Shown here: positions 11,889 to 24,035 of the stretch, piece after piece | Layout: the number at the start of each line of letters is the position of its first letter | Position numbering within the stretch: position 1 is the first letter of the stretch | DNA from: Dallia pectoralis | Taxonomy: Eukaryota; Chordata; Actinopteri; Esociformes; Umbridae | DNA: 64,000 nucleotides | Reading direction: 5' to 3' | Assembly: GCA_029465975.1 (NCBI GenBank) | Contig: CM055756.1 | Span: forward strand, 5,024,362 to 5,088,361 | Position numbers and translations under genes: made by a program | The notes under the pieces: model-generated | What the model was told of the DNA's origin: nothing | The model's database searches: none | What the model saw: the letters and a program-made list of their open reading frames with translations, nothing else

Positions 11889-12738
11889 AAGTAAGACCAG
11901 CAGTCTCACCATTCAAAACTGTCTCTAGCTATGATAAATGCATCAGCATTTGCACAGGGCATTTAGTTGTTTTGCCATCAAACAGCATAATTTTGGACAA
12001 CAACAAAATCATATAGTCAATGTGAAGCCTTCAATTGCGTTCAGGAATGTATTCTTATTTCGTGAAAGAATGTATTCTTATTTCGATAATTTCTTGATGC
12101 CATTTTTTAGAGTAACAAATGTATTGTGTGAAACTAGTAATTTACAGAATAGACAATGTTTACATCAACCGCTATTGTGTTATTAATTCTGTTATATTGA
12201 ACCTCTATTTTACACTAAATACATATGGTACTGTACGTGTGGCGTGTACATGTGCTGGTTATTATAATATATATGATTATATTATCAGTACGTCAGCAAG
12301 GCCCAGATCAAAAGCTGCTGGAAGACTTGACCTGATGATGGCTTAATGGACACTAGGCTCTAGAAGACTCTCTCCTTGTCTCTTCCTCTCTTTGGTTCTC
12401 TCTCTCCCTTTGTCACTCTTTCTCTCTCATACACGCACCCATTCTCTCCCCCTTTTCGCTTTCCCTCTATTACATATAAACGAGTAACGTAGTAGAGGTT
12501 AAACTTTCCGGATATGTTAATGTCCTCGTTGTAATGTATGCACCCATAAATGTTTCAAAAGCATGGCGGTGTGTCTGTTTAAAACAATCCTAATTAACCC
12601 TGTGGGGGGTTGAAGTTTCCCCCTGTTTTTTAAACCAGGGAGAGGAGCGATGTGCAAGTCTGTTTAAAGTTCTTCCAAACTGGACCTATTGACAGAGGAG
12701 TAGGACTAGAACACGCCCCTGGGAGGGGCTAGAGAGAT
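11889..12738. other. AT-rich single-copy DNA
   Basis: A short direct duplication, tgtattcttatttcg, occurs at 12049-12064 and 12071-12085. No gene seen. Confidence 0.6.
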
Positions 12739-12811
12739 GTGTGTGTGTGTGTGTGTGTTTGTGTCCACGCGTGTCTGAGCATGTGTGCGTGTGCGTGTGT
12801 GTGTGTGTCTT
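12739..12811. repeat. (GT)n microsatellite, interrupted
   Basis: GT runs are broken by ttcgtgtccacgcg-type sequence. Confidence 0.9.
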
Positions 12812-15190
12812 CACGTATTTGAGAGAGATTCTGGCGTGGAACGAGTATTTCCCCAGTGGTGAATGCTGTGTGGCGCGTTGAGAGTTTGGGCTTCTGGTAG
12901 TTAACCCGCTACACGCCAAATAAATTCACCCCGGCCACTGTTGTGAGACGCGGTGGATTTGATAAGGGGTACCACCACTAGGTCCACAGTCAGACGGCGA
13001 CGATAGCGTCGCTCCCACGGCCAGGAAGCAGGAAATACTGTAAAGGGTTTAAATACTCCTGCTCCCTGAGACTCACTGTGGTGTTCTGTTTACTGTCATC
13101 AGAGACGCGTGTCCCTGGTCTCCCCCGGCTGTGCTCCTCTCATCTAGTCTCTCTTCCTCCTCGCCGCTACTCTACCGTGTCCTTTTTCACTCCTCTCGCC
13201 TCCTCTGTCCCCCTTTTCTCCTCAGGCGAATGCGTATGGATGTAGAACAGGGGTAGAGCGGAGTCATGTATCAGGGGGAATAGGTGCCTGTTAAAGACCC
13301 TAGCCTTACCCACGGTCTCCCCTTAACAATCCTGTCTGTCTGTCTGTCTGTCTGCGTGTGTGTCTGTCTGTCTGCGTGTCTGTCGGTCTGTCTGCGTGTC
13401 TGTCTGCTTCAAACACATTCGTTATTTAAACAGAGCACAAGGGATCTGGCTGGGTGTCATGTTGGAGAGGGACAGAACAAGCCCTGCCATCGCTTTCTAT
13501 CCATCTTTCCTCTCTCGCTCTTTCTCTCGACTTCTCCTCTCTCTTTTTCTTCATTTCATGTTACCTCGGCCTCTCTCCCCTACCTCCCTCCCTCCCTACC
13601 TCGCTCGCTTCCTTCCCCCCTCTCTCCGTCTGTGCCAAAGCTCCAGACACCTGCAAGTATTTAATGAGGAGATGGTTCCCATTAAAGGTGCCGTGCTGGC
13701 TGTCATAGAGGCGCTCAGAGAGATCGAGGGAATGGCGGAATGGACGGGCAGCCTCTGTTGAGGAGGTGGGAGAAGAAAACGGGGTGACTTCGTAAAGAGA
13801 AGACAGACAGAAAGAGAGAGAGAATGAGAGAGAGAGAGAGTAGTAAAATAAATGGAAAGATGTGGAGAGGGATGGAGGGACGGAGAGAAGGATATTGTGT
13901 ATGTAAGGAAAACTGGGAGACGATGGCAGTATTGTATAGAAGTTAGGCAGGGTTGGAGACAGGTTAATGGGTTGGTATGTGAAGAAGTCGTGTTTCTCTC
14001 CTCTAATGAGACACGAGTACATAAAGCAATGCTAGTTCTGAAGCCAGACCGACGTGTGTGACGGCATCTCCTGGTACTGCTCCGATAACAGACATCACTC
14101 TGAGATCTGTTGAAGTCGACCAGTCACGTTCAGCCCCGTATACGTTACACGGCCGCGTGCTAAAGCTCTGCTTTTGATCTTTATCTACATCCTGGCCATA
14201 AACTACATTCGGCGCTCTACGCAGTGGTATGTTGAAGTTGTACACTGATTCGTAAGCTACAGGGCATGGATCCTTTAGGTAATGTGCCGATTCACATATG
14301 ATGTGTTTCTATGGATTTCTGTCTGATTTTGCTAGTCCACCAAGGCCGCTACCTCGACCTGTGTGCCAGGTGGTATTGTCAAAGCAAAAAAAAAACGGCA
14401 CAAAATAAATACTGAGCTACGCTGCATGCTATTGTTTTTTTGTATATATTTCATATGAATGCAAAAGCTTGGATAAAAAGTATTTATTTTTTCCTTTTTC
14501 CATTTTTCAAAAGTTCATAGGTTCCTTGATACCACTTTTCTGATAGAATGAGATGAATTCCACAATCATGTTTGCAGGGTGTCTTGGTTGTGATTCACAT
14601 TTGTGGAACAGGAATAGTAAACAAATCATGTATTGGGAGGTGGGCAGGAATATTCACTATTCATTAAGATTAATCGAAAATCTGATTCTATTAATGGTAT
14701 GTTCAGTTGAAACAAAAGCATTTCAGCTGCTTGACCTTTTTCACAGAGCATAAAGATACATTAATGTTTTATTTTGATCACACTGCAGTATAATGAAATT
14801 ATGGTGGAGCTAGAGGTTACAGAATCATTAAAATGTCACTGGAGAAAACCTATTTTCGGTGCTATACTGTAGATATAATATTAAGGTTGTCCAACTTTGA
14901 AACATTTTGATACTTTTAAAAACACTAAAATAAGGCCCTTAAGAAAGGTGTGCCTTGAATTTATCGAAAAACAGGCATATACCAAAGTTAATTACGAGGG
15001 ATAAAAATACAAAATGATCTACATCATAATGTTTTAATAGCATTTCTCCATAAACACAAAGCAAACTGTGTATGGCCTATAGCTATGTTCCCAATGTTTA
15101 AATAGACCTCCCTCTCATCAGTGTCAGTAGGGGGAAAGAAAATGACTGATGACACAAACACAAACAGACAGAGATTAATTATAAACTCAC
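12812..15190. other. Intron-like DNA with small simple repeats
   Basis: It holds a tgtc/tgcg repeat at 13335-13410, a CT-rich patch at 13500-13630 and GA patches near 13800. The segment 13650-13760 (tatttaatgaggagatggtt onward) is compositionally distinct and could be a conserved non-coding element. No gene seen. Confidence 0.5.
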
Positions 15191-15455
15191 GTGAGACAAC
15201 AGAGGGGCGACATGAGACAACAGAGGGGCGGCGTGAGACAACAGAGGGGCGACGTGAGACAACAGAGGGGCGACGTGAGACAACAGAGGGGCGACGTGAG
15301 ACAACAGAGGGGCGACGTGAGACAACAGAGGGGCGACGTGAGACAACAGAGGGGCGACGTGAGACAACAGAGGGGCAACGTGAAACAACAGAGGGGCGAC
15401 ATGAGACAATACAGGGGCGACATGAGACAATACAGGGGCAACACAGGACAACAGA
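15191..15455 (+). repeat. 21-bp array gtgagacaacagaggggcga, about 12.5 copies
   Basis: Central copies are identical. Edge copies carry substitutions (catgag, gtgaaac, aatacag), the usual pattern of homogenised centres and decaying ends. Being a multiple of three and stop-free, it opens frames on both strands. Confidence 0.95.
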
Positions 15456-16198
15456 GGTGTTGTAAAATCCTCTTTTAATATCAGATATTAATATCAGAAT
15501 GCATTCTTCCCCACCCACCATGAGACAGAGGCAGACCGAGGCAGGATCAGCAAAGCTCATGGCCCAAAGGGATTTTTACAAAGGTGGAGAAGAAAAGCAA
15601 CAATTTGAGTTTCTACCCCCGAAAAGCAGACATCAAACGTAGGATGCCAGGTGAATCCAATTACCTCCCAGGGAGACCAGAAACAGTGTCCCTACACTCA
15701 ACCCTGAGAAACCCCAGAGTTTAATGTACTATTTTGTTTGCCCATTAATGATCTGTGAAGACCTGGGTGCAAGGTTCCTTGTAGTGAGGAACTGGAGATG
15801 CAATCTACTCAGACAAAAAATGTATTGAGAGAAACTCATTAACACAATATGAATATGTTAACTAATGACGGCCCGAAATATATACAAACATTCAAAGGGG
15901 AAAATGAAATGTGGTCAAATTACATTTACATTTTTAAACAATACCTGTAATTACAAGGTAGTGTAGCAATGAACTGTGGTGTCTCTAAATGGTTGGATAT
16001 TTTTCATAACAGACTAGGTGGCAGAAAGCAAGGACCAGAGCATTCCCTAATAAATATCAGAAGGCATGATCAGTAACCATGGTAAATGGGAAAGATGGCA
16101 ATGTCATCATAACCTCTAATGCTCTGTCATAGGTTGGTCTTCGTTGCCTACCAATATACTTGTGCTTCGTCAAGCGGCCTTCAAGATGCCTCTTTGAA
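15456..16198. other. Single-copy DNA, no gene seen
   Basis: AT-rich; tatcagatattaatatcag at 15479-15497 is a small near-palindrome. Confidence 0.6.
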
Positions 16199-16327
16199 CA
16201 TGCCAATCTCTGCATGCCAATCTCTGCATGCCAATCTCTACATGCCAATCTCTAAATGCCAATCTCTACATGCCAATCTCTGCATGCCAATCTCTACATG
16301 CCAATCTCTGCATGCCAATCTCTGCAT
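16199..16327 (+). repeat. 14-bp array catgccaatctctg, about 9 copies
   Basis: Variants are restricted to the last two positions (tgca, taca, taaa). Confidence 0.95.
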
Positions 16328-17194
16328 GGCATGAGTGGCTTTACCGTTAATGTAGTGTTCAGTTTCACTTTCTGTTTTACAAAAAAAAGAACTTCATCTT
16401 TGCATTCTGCAGTGGCTTACTCACTCACTCATCCCCAAAAAGGTAGCCGTGCGCAAGTCTGTTATTTGGTTGCCTCGGGAACACTTCTCTTAACATGTGC
16501 AACGGAGGCAGCGGCTACAACCTAGCTAAGCCACGATACCTAAATTGTTTCGATGATTCCCGAATTGTAATAAGAGATGTTCTGTCGCGGTTCTGCTATT
16601 GTACGAAGGATTTTAATCCAGGAATGGAACAAATGGCAGTTGGCTTGGACGGATACAGTCAGAGGTGTAGTTCTGAAAGCGGTGATATAAGAGATCTTCT
16701 AGATGTGCCAGAGGGGCTGTTCTTTAGTTTGGCTATTGGTGTGTTCAGACTGTCCAGGAGATGTGCTTTTAAAATACCCATCCGTCAGTCATACTAAATT
16801 GGTCGTAGCAGCTTGAGTAAGTCAGTGGTCCACCTTTAAGGCAGGCAGAGGTAGGTTAAGAGAGCATCTGCTGGGGGACATGATTGGCTTATTTTAGGTC
16901 GACTCCCTCTTTTTCACCCACTTTGTGATACCAGGAAGTGTAAATAATCCACTGCGAAGTCGATGCCTTTCTCATCGTGACCAACCCCAGTTTCTCTTTT
17001 CATAGCTTTCCTTATTTTTCTCGTGCAAGAAATATGTTCCTTTCTGCAGAATAAAGACCGAACAACAGAGCAACAAAGTGTTCATTGTTGTAACCGTCCG
17101 TAGGGTTTGATTGTGGAGTAGTCGTAAAGCAGATGTTTTCTTTCATGTACAGTCGGCCTGAATACAATATTGCACGATACCATACAGGTACATG
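16328..17194. other. Single-copy DNA, no gene recognised
   Basis: An open frame at 16495-16797 has ordinary composition but resembles no family I know and lacks splice or promoter support. Confidence 0.5.
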
Positions 17195-17400
17195 TTGATG
17201 CCGGGCATACTGAACGGGAGATTCACATCATGAACGTGCAGCCATCTAATCCACGGCGACTGTGTGATGGCTATAATATCAATATGGACCAAAATCCCTG
17301 AGGAATATTTCCTGAATATATTCCACAATGAATTAAGGCAGTTCTTATGGTCCAACCCGATACCGGCAAGGTGTACCTAATGAAGTGGTCGGTGAGTGTG
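17195..17400 (+). mobile_element. Tc1-like element fragment: 3' end with terminal repeat
   Basis: The sequence corresponds to the last part of a widespread fish Tc1 transposase (degenerate EIHIMNVQPSNPRRLCD, family EIRIMDVQPTNLQQLRD). It is followed by the 3' terminal repeat ending gtgtacctaatgaagtggtc and ggtgagtgtg. The frame is interrupted by stops. The terminal repeat is the inverted counterpart of the 5' end at 50011, so both belong to the same family although they lie 33 kb apart. Confidence 0.8.
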
Positions 17401-17519
17401 AATCTGCAATTCCATTTTCTTCGTTAGCAGCGCCAACTAGAGTGCTGATAAGGTGCTACCCATTACTTCAAGTTGAACTGGGAATCCACTCGTACTTGAT
17501 GATGCTGGCACGCTCTCTA

Positions 17520-17900
17520 TCCGTCCGCACCACAACCCCTCTCTCTCCTCTATCTCCTCCCAGCGATGGAGGGATGAAAGCGTGTGAATGAATGAGTCGG
17601 GCGCTGACGCTCAGCTGTTTCCTCCTCTAGGAGCGCGCCTCTCTCTCCGTCTTTCTCGGCCTCTCCCTCTGTTTTTCTCATCTCCTGGCTGTCTGAGAGT
17701 AAGCACTTTGCCGGGTGACAGGGCCCATCCTTCACGGGGCCCCGCCATATGCCGCGCTGCTGTCAGAGGGGACCGCTGCAGACGCTCCAGATGTTCTCCT
17801 CCAGCAAGCCCCCCCCACCCCACGTCGACCTCCCCGCGCACCTCCCTCGCACGCTCTCTCCCAAAACTCTGACAGATAAAGGGGGAGATGCCGAGTGGCG
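17520..17900. other. GC-rich candidate conserved non-coding element
   Basis: This segment has many CpGs and non-repetitive words (e.g. gcactttgccgggtgacagg and ccccgccatatgccgcgctg), in contrast to its AT-rich flanks. All frames are interrupted or compositional. Confidence 0.3.
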
Positions 17901-18500
17901 TAGAGAGGCCGAGAGACAAAGCGAATGTCTTTGATCTAGAGAGGACAGAAGGAGAGAAAGGAAGAAATGAAGAGAGGAAATAGGGAATTGGTAACAGCAA
18001 AAATAAGGATGTAGTCGAACAAAGGGGCCGTGGTGTCGGAAGTAGCTGAGGAACAGACCCGGAGAAGAAGTTAGAAGTTACGTGAGAGGCAACAATTATT
18101 ATTAGGTGAGGGGACGGAGCACGAGGGAGAACAATGTCTTGTTTCCTTTGAACCGTTCTTAACATGACAGTGTTAACCTTTAACCCTGAAAATTTGGCGT
18201 AAACGTCACCTTCACGGGCCACCTTGTGACTAGTAGTGGTACCCGCATGGACTCAATGAGACGAGTTGGTAGTGGCGAAGTGTTTCACTAAATCAAATAA
18301 ACTAATGAATGATTTGGCTCATCCACTCGGATGCTTTAATCGGTTGCCAACACGGTTGACTGGCATGCTTTGCCCCAGTTGAGCACCTAGATTTAAGTAA
18401 TTTGGTTTAATTTATGCCTGTTTGAGGGTGGGCATTTTAGATGTGTGGCGTTATTTTTGGGTTGCAGTATCTCTGAGGAAAGTGTGTCCATGCATGATTT
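17901..18500. other. Single-copy DNA, no gene seen
   Basis: GA-rich at 17930-17990, otherwise unremarkable. Confidence 0.6.
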
Positions 18501-18573
18501 TGTGTGTGTGTTTGTGTGTGTGTGCGTGTGTTCGTGCGTGTGTTCGTGCGTGTGTTCGTGCGTGTGTTCGTGC
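18501..18573. repeat. (GT)n and gtgcgtgtgttc 12-bp repeat
   Basis: A GT run passes into four copies of a 12-bp unit. Confidence 0.9.
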
Positions 18574-18672
18574 GCCTCATGAGTAGGGTTGTTGGCTGAA
18601 TAGCGAGCAGCGTAAGGGTTCAGCGATGCATTACAAAAACCTCTGGCGGGTTTTGCGCACAACTATTTTTGG

Positions 18673-18745
18673 ATTTAACCTTTATTAAACCAGGTTGGGC
18701 CGATTGAGAACAAATTCTAATTTGCAACGGCGACCTGGCCAAGGT
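18673..18745 (-). mobile_element. SINE/LINE tail fragment without tRNA head
   Basis: The plus strand reads tttaacctttattaaaccag, then gttgggccgattgagaacaa and attctaatttgcaacggcg. It is the same tail as in the SINE at 53593-53740 in the same orientation. The tRNA-like head is missing, so this is a 5'-truncated copy. Confidence 0.65.
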
Positions 18746-18823
18746 AAGGAGAAAAAAACATGTTAACAAATTAGACCACACGACTATTTAGGCAGAGACG
18801 AGGGCCAGTTTGCTCGCTTCTGT

Positions 18824-18910
18824 GTAGGTGTGTGTGCATGTGTGTGTGTGTGTGTGTGTGCATGTGTGTGTACATGTGTGCATGTGTGTGTGTGTGTGTG
18901 TGTGTGCGTC
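18824..18910. repeat. (GT)n microsatellite with gca interruptions
   Basis: GT runs are separated by gcatgtgtgtacatgtg. Confidence 0.92.
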
Positions 18911-19569
18911 TGCATAAATGGATGGGTGACTGACCTAGTCTTCTCCGGATTGGTCAGAGAGAAATCTCTCAGCTTGAAAATTAGACTGGGGATGGCGAAG
19001 AAGTGTTCCATAATTTACCTGAACAAACTTCATTTCATTTGATTATTTTTCGTGACTCTTTCACACATGGAAACGGTACAGTGAATACATAAACAAACAC
19101 ATAAATGGCTAAGAGAAATTCAGTAACTCGTCTGCTTGTCTGCGGAGATCAGATGCTGAGAGTTATTGAACCCCTAATGCAGTATTTGAAAGTCATAGAT
19201 TTATCTCTAATAAATCCCAGTGTGCCCGGGTGAGTGTTTTGTTTTAGAATAGACCGTAACTTCCAATCAATGTATTAATCCCTCTGAAGGTTTCACTCAA
19301 CTGTTAGAAAAACAAAGTGGAAGAAACACATTTATATACACAGCCCTGATTGGCTAATATTATGATCTAGTGCCCCCTTGCCATGATGATTTGTCTCCCA
19401 GCTTTTGGTCTCAAGCTTTTCTTAAACATCTGCTATGAAACACGACCAATGGCCATTGTTATAATTTCCATTCTCCTTCACCACTGTGGTTGAACCACTA
19501 CATGGTTCTGTTTAAACCACTCAGTCAACCAGATTGACTTGAGAAAAATACCAAGACTCTTGTTTTTTG
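18911..19569. other. Single-copy AT-rich DNA
   Basis: No feature recognised. Confidence 0.6.
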
Positions 19570-19782
19570 TCATTGTGTTTCCAGAACAAGCATGGAGAAA
19601 AGAAGAACAGATTTTCTATCGACTAAGCGATCCAAATCTGTCAGATTGCGGGGACATCTCCTGTCCACAGCCCTCTCCAGATCACCCCACAGATGTTCAG
19701 TTGGATTCAGGTCTGGGGTCTGGCTGGGCCATTCCAAAACGTTAATCTTCTTCTGGCGAAGCCATGCTTTTGTGTCATTCAT
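19570..19782 (-). pseudogene. Tc1 transposase C-terminal fragment
   Basis: The minus-strand frame reads AWLRQKKINVLEWPSQTPDL, then NPTEHLWGDLERAVDRRCP and NLTDL. This is the end of the DDE domain of fish Tc1 transposases, including the conserved WPSQ.PDLNP.E block that holds the final catalytic acidic residue region. Upstream domains are absent. It lies beside a Tc1 piece of opposite orientation (19800-19940), so the locus is a mosaic of two insertions or an internally rearranged one. Confidence 0.85.
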
Positions 19783-19799
19783 GTGCTGACTCAGTTATA

Positions 19800-19945
19800 C
19801 CTGTTCTGTCAGGAGGAATCTGACAAAATTCACCCAACTTATTCTGGGAAGGTTGTGGAAGGCAACCCGAAACATGTGCCCCAAGTAAAACAGTTTAAAG
19901 GCAATGTAACCAAATATGCACTAAGAATTCCACAATGAACATAAC
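19800..19945 (+). mobile_element. Tc1-like 3' region fragment
   Basis: The plus strand reads tcaggaggaatctgacaaaa, then ttcacccaacttattctggg and aggcaacccgaaac. This closely follows the 3' part of a fish/salmonid Tc1 element, where the transposase ends shortly before the terminal repeat. The terminal inverted repeat itself is not recognisable. It abuts the opposite-strand fragment at 19570-19782. Confidence 0.7.
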
Positions 19946-20482
19946 TCTGTGAGGAAGACACAAAGACACAAGAGAGAGTGAGAGAGTGAGAAAGAGAGAG
20001 AGCACAGTGGATTGGCAGTGGGCAGCTTGCCCCAGCCAGTCTAATCAAAGTGGTGATGAGACCTGAGACTATGTTTTCTGACTCAGATCTCGTTGAGCCG
20101 TTCTGTAAAAAAAAACAATTTCGTTAATTTGTGACGGTAACTCCCAAAACACGGCAGACCCCCTACCGGCGAAAACAATAACCGGAATAGTTGCTCATCA
20201 TTCAAACAAACGATTAAATTGAACAAATCACTCAACCGCTCTCAAGTGTTTTAACTTTACCAGAGGCCGTGTGTGTAGGTTATATAAAGCTGTGTCTATC
20301 ATATTATTCAAATATCAATACGTGGGATTAATTACTGCGTCTTGCATCCAATTATCCGTCTTAAACTTCTTCTTCAATGCTGCCTGCAGCTCGATCTATT
20401 TTCGTCTGCGCACTTGAGAGAAACATGTTGGTCGATACTCTAAGTTGGAAGACCACAAATTAATCCTGCCCATGGTGATATT

Positions 20483-20562
20483 GTAAAACTCAATTACCAG
20501 CTGAAAATTCAACGTCATCCTTCAAACATTTTCATTTGTCGTTGCTGGTAATTGAGTTTTAC
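20483..20562. repeat. Inverted repeat, 19-bp perfect arms, 42-nt loop
   Basis: gtaaaactcaattaccagc at 20483-20501 is the exact reverse complement of 20544-20562. The arms contain TAATTG homeodomain-type cores facing each other. It could be part of a regulatory element, a small hairpin, or the centre of a lost miniature transposon. Confidence 0.7.
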
Positions 20563-20689
20563 GAAGTGCTCTCTATACGTAATAACGAGAATCACCTCTG
20601 CAACGTAAAAACAAACAGCTTTTAGTCAGAATATTGAGTAGGACGTCTGTGTATAAATACAGACATGTAACGTTCACAAAAATACATAT

Positions 20690-20820
20690 TGAAATCAGAA
20701 TCAGGTTCATTGCCAAGTTTGTTCAGACACACAAGGAATTTGTCCTGAACCATAGCTGCAGCATTTAGGACACACATTTTTCAACGTACATGACCAGTGC
20801 AAATAGAGCAAAAAACACAC
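20690..20820 (-). mobile_element. LINE-type 3' tail fragment
   Basis: The plus strand reads aatcagaatcaggttcattg, then ccaagtttgttcagacacac and aaggaatttgtcctg. This matches the 3' terminus of a common fish non-LTR element (usually 'aatcagaatcagctttattg'). Only the tail is present, as expected for a strongly 5'-truncated insertion. Confidence 0.62.
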
Positions 20821-21907
20821 GACACGAACAGTTCAACAGGAGACCCTGTCTAGCTTAAGTAATGGATACAAACATTACTACATTGACTTGGTTGTACTTA
20901 TTTGAACAATTGTTCAATGAGCCACCTGTCCTTAGACATGCAGGAAAGTGGTCATCTATTAGTGAGTACATAATTTGCATACTTTTTCATGGCCTATCAA
21001 TGGCAGAGATTAGACGGGTGATCCAACACAATTTCAGTAAATCAATTGTGGCATCAATACGAAAATAACAACTAGACTTTATTTTGGGCCATGTATTTAA
21101 TGTTTTGAGTTTTTTTCGATAACATGGGACATTTTAGCCAACGGAAAGTAAATTCTTCTTGGTCGAAAGTGCTCAGACAATCAAGAACGACGCCAACAAA
21201 CTGTACACTGAATTATTAGTGAACTCTTAAAAAACATATTGCCTGTTCTCTTGGCAGAGACATTTAATCCCCCATCATGTTAAAATCCGCATATTAAGTT
21301 ACTTATTATTATACTGTATGTGGACAAATTATGTAACAAGCCATTTAAAAAAGCTTACAATTAAAGCTGGTTTCATCTTCCATCGTTATGTCCTAGAAAT
21401 CAAAATGTATTCCTCCATTTGAGCTGATGTTTAAATGAGTGAGATATCACCTGAGCTCTTCATTACGTAACATCACGTTGCATACATTTTATGAGCTCAG
21501 AAAAACTCCTCCCACTTCATAACATGTGACAAATTACATTACACCTCTTAGATCTCTATACAATACGGTGTCTAACAGCAATACATAGAAAATTTTCATG
21601 TTCATCAAACCATGAATATCTATGGCAAATGATTATCTACGCCTTTGTAACAGAATAAACCAACCTACTATTTCACTTGTGCCCTAGTTTGTGGGAAAAG
21701 CTCATGGAAGAACCCAAACCTTAGCCGTGTGAGTTTACTAATGAGTAATTGTTTTCTTGATTTGTATGCGTGTCTGTTTGTGTGTATATGTGTCGATGGG
21801 CGTGTCTGTGTTTGTGTGTACCTGGATGTTTGTCAGTCAGACTGTAGTTCCCCTGGGGTGTGATTAATAGAACCAGCTGTGGAATCCAGACCCAAGACTC
21901 AAAATCA
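20821..21907. other. AT-rich single-copy DNA
   Basis: No gene, RNA or element recognised. An open frame at 20862-21068 has no family match. Confidence 0.55.
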
Positions 21908-22050
21908 CACAAACAGACACACGCACACACACACACACCCTCACACACCAACACACACAAACACCAACACACACACAAACACCAACACACACACACACAC
22001 ACCCACACACACCACACCACACCACAAACACACACACACACACACACACT
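21908..22050. repeat. (CA)n with 'acaccaacac' interruptions
   Basis: A CA-rich array; nearby open frames are compositional. Confidence 0.93.
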
Positions 22051-22178
22051 CATGGTCACAAATCTGTCCCCTTCTAAATAGCAGCCTTTTCTTTTTACTG
22101 TGCCCCTGTAATGTCATCACAGAAAATGAGCTTGTGTTTATGAGTCCATTGCTTCCCAGGGATCCTACCCACCTATTA

Positions 22179-23793
22179 CAGTTTTTAGCAATCCCTTTGA
22201 CCATTATCTCAGAACCTTAATGTCATTTTCCACAACTCTAGACACAAAACTCACAACAGTTAACACTTGTAACACAGGCTCTCCAATGTTCAAAACATTG
22301 CATTGTGCATTCATATCTTTAAAGATACCTTGCATTTGCACAATCAATGGTTCAAACAATAGATTTATCATGGAATACCATGGGTACATTGATTTAGATC
22401 ACCCAGACAAAATATACCCATAGTTTCACTAGTTAGTTGTTTGTCCAATCATTAGATATTGGTGTACAAAATTGATGATACATGTTCCATTATGGTACTA
22501 CAAGCAAATGAATCCCTGTAAATGTACTTTTGTGGTAAAGAGAATAGTACAAACACAGTGGAATCATTGAACAAAATTTGAAATGTATTACTGTAATGAA
22601 ATAGAATACAATCACAAAATATGTTTATTTGAATCAAAGCAAAAATAATTAGCTATGAAATAGAAAAATAGAGACAGTACTGTAAAACATCAAATGCAGT
22701 GTTCCTCAACTTGCTTGCTTGTAAGAAACCAAACAGGAGTGATTACAGTACTTCTACATTGTCATCAACTCTGTGTTGTGGATTTGGCCACTGGTTCTCA
22801 TCTACATCTCATTGGATGTTTTCATTAGCCAAACTTCTTGGATTTTTTATTTCATTTATTTATTTCATTGGACACTCTATGCTGTTGCTGCCGCTGTCTT
22901 GGTCCGTGGCCTTGTCCTCTACCACGTTCCCCCACACCTCTCAAACGAGGCCCACGACCACCTCTCAGAAAGGATGCCTGCCATGCCATGCCATTCCTTT
23001 GACCAACACGTCTTCCTCGTCTTTCTTGCCACCACTGCTTGACCTCCATTGTGACCTGGATCACCTGCTGGCTCCATGTTACGAATCACTATGCTCTTGC
23101 AATTGGATCCAAATCAACTCTTTATGTATATACTCATTCCACAATGTGCACTAAACCATCAGTAACGGGTTTGCTGAATTGGACAAGCAATTACAAGGGC
23201 CTGCATCTATACAGTGTAGTACTGTCAGTACTGTAAATAGTCTAAAACGGTGGTGCAGTATTTGGGACCATAGACACAGTGTCTGTTGAAGCATTACAGT
23301 ATGATAAAATATTAGGCTACATCCATGGATATTGTAGTCTAATTGGTTCATGCTCCATGCTAATTGGTGACAAAAAATCTCTGTATCTTGAATCTTTCAT
23401 GATTTACTGTAAACGTGGAATATTGTTTGTCAGTTTCCATAAAACTATGCATTAAGAGTAATGCAGCAAATACTTATCATTTTGACCAGTTGTATCAATT
23501 GATAGTTAGATCTGTCAAATGAAATGAACAGACTATCATTTCAAACGTAATGTAGGAATCGCATTTTGAAATAGTAGTACTTTGATGTTACATTGTATCA
23601 TATTGAACCGGTGATAAAAGTTAAATGAACAAATGATCTTCAGTTTAGGTGTATTGTATCCAAGCAATTGAAAAAACGTGTTAGAGTTTTGAGAAAAGTG
23701 CATTTTGATCTTCGGGTGTGAGTTTTGTGTCTAGAGTTGTGGAAACTGACATTAAGGTTCTGAGAAAATGGTCAAAGGGATTGCTAAAAACTG
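22179..23793 (-). mobile_element. Internally deleted Tc1/mariner-like element with intact inverted repeats
   Basis: The element opens with CAGTTTTTAGCAATCCC and closes with its reverse complement. The two ends are inverted copies over about 77 bp with only about two mismatches (22179-22255 and 23717-23793). Both ends are flanked by TA (22177-22178 and 23794-23795), the target duplication of Tc1/mariner/IS630 elements. On the minus strand, 22852-23064 gives an Arg/Gly-rich stretch ending QQQHRVSNEI, which resembles the N-terminus of fish Tc1-like transposases (typically RRQRISNEIRA). The frame then stops and the rest of the transposase, including the DDE core, is missing. At 1.6 kb it is a non-autonomous copy. 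The closely matching termini suggest fairly recent activity. Confidence 0.88.
22852..23064 (-). pseudogene. Transposase N-terminal remnant within the Tc1/mariner-like element
   Basis: This is a 70-codon open frame rich in Arg and Gly (RGGRGPRLRGVGERGRGQGH), followed by the start of what looks like the first helix-turn-helix (HRVSNEI). It ends almost at once at a stop. Fish transposases of this type have a Gly/Arg-rich N-terminal tail before a paired-like DNA-binding domain. Here only that tail survives; the DNA-binding domain and catalytic domain are deleted. It cannot encode an active enzyme. Confidence 0.6.
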
Positions 23794-24035
23794 TATTTCT
23801 CCCTGTCGTTTGTTGCCACGTATCCTCTTTTCCCCCCACTCTTTTTCTCTTCCGCCACCATCACCCCGTTTCTCCCAACCCGTTTCTCTTTCCCCTCTCT
23901 TGTCTCCCCCCCTCCTCTCCAGGCTAACACTTACACCTCTATCAAGAGCAAACAAGGGTCCTTGACATTTAATTTCCTGCTTGCCACACATTTTTTTCAT
24001 TGTGTGCTTTTCTCTGCTTTTCTTCAGGCAGAAAG

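Noticed and set aside
16495..16797. A 100-codon frame with ordinary amino-acid composition
   Set aside because: No similarity to a known family, no repeat or splice support, and a length that occurs by chance in 64 kb.
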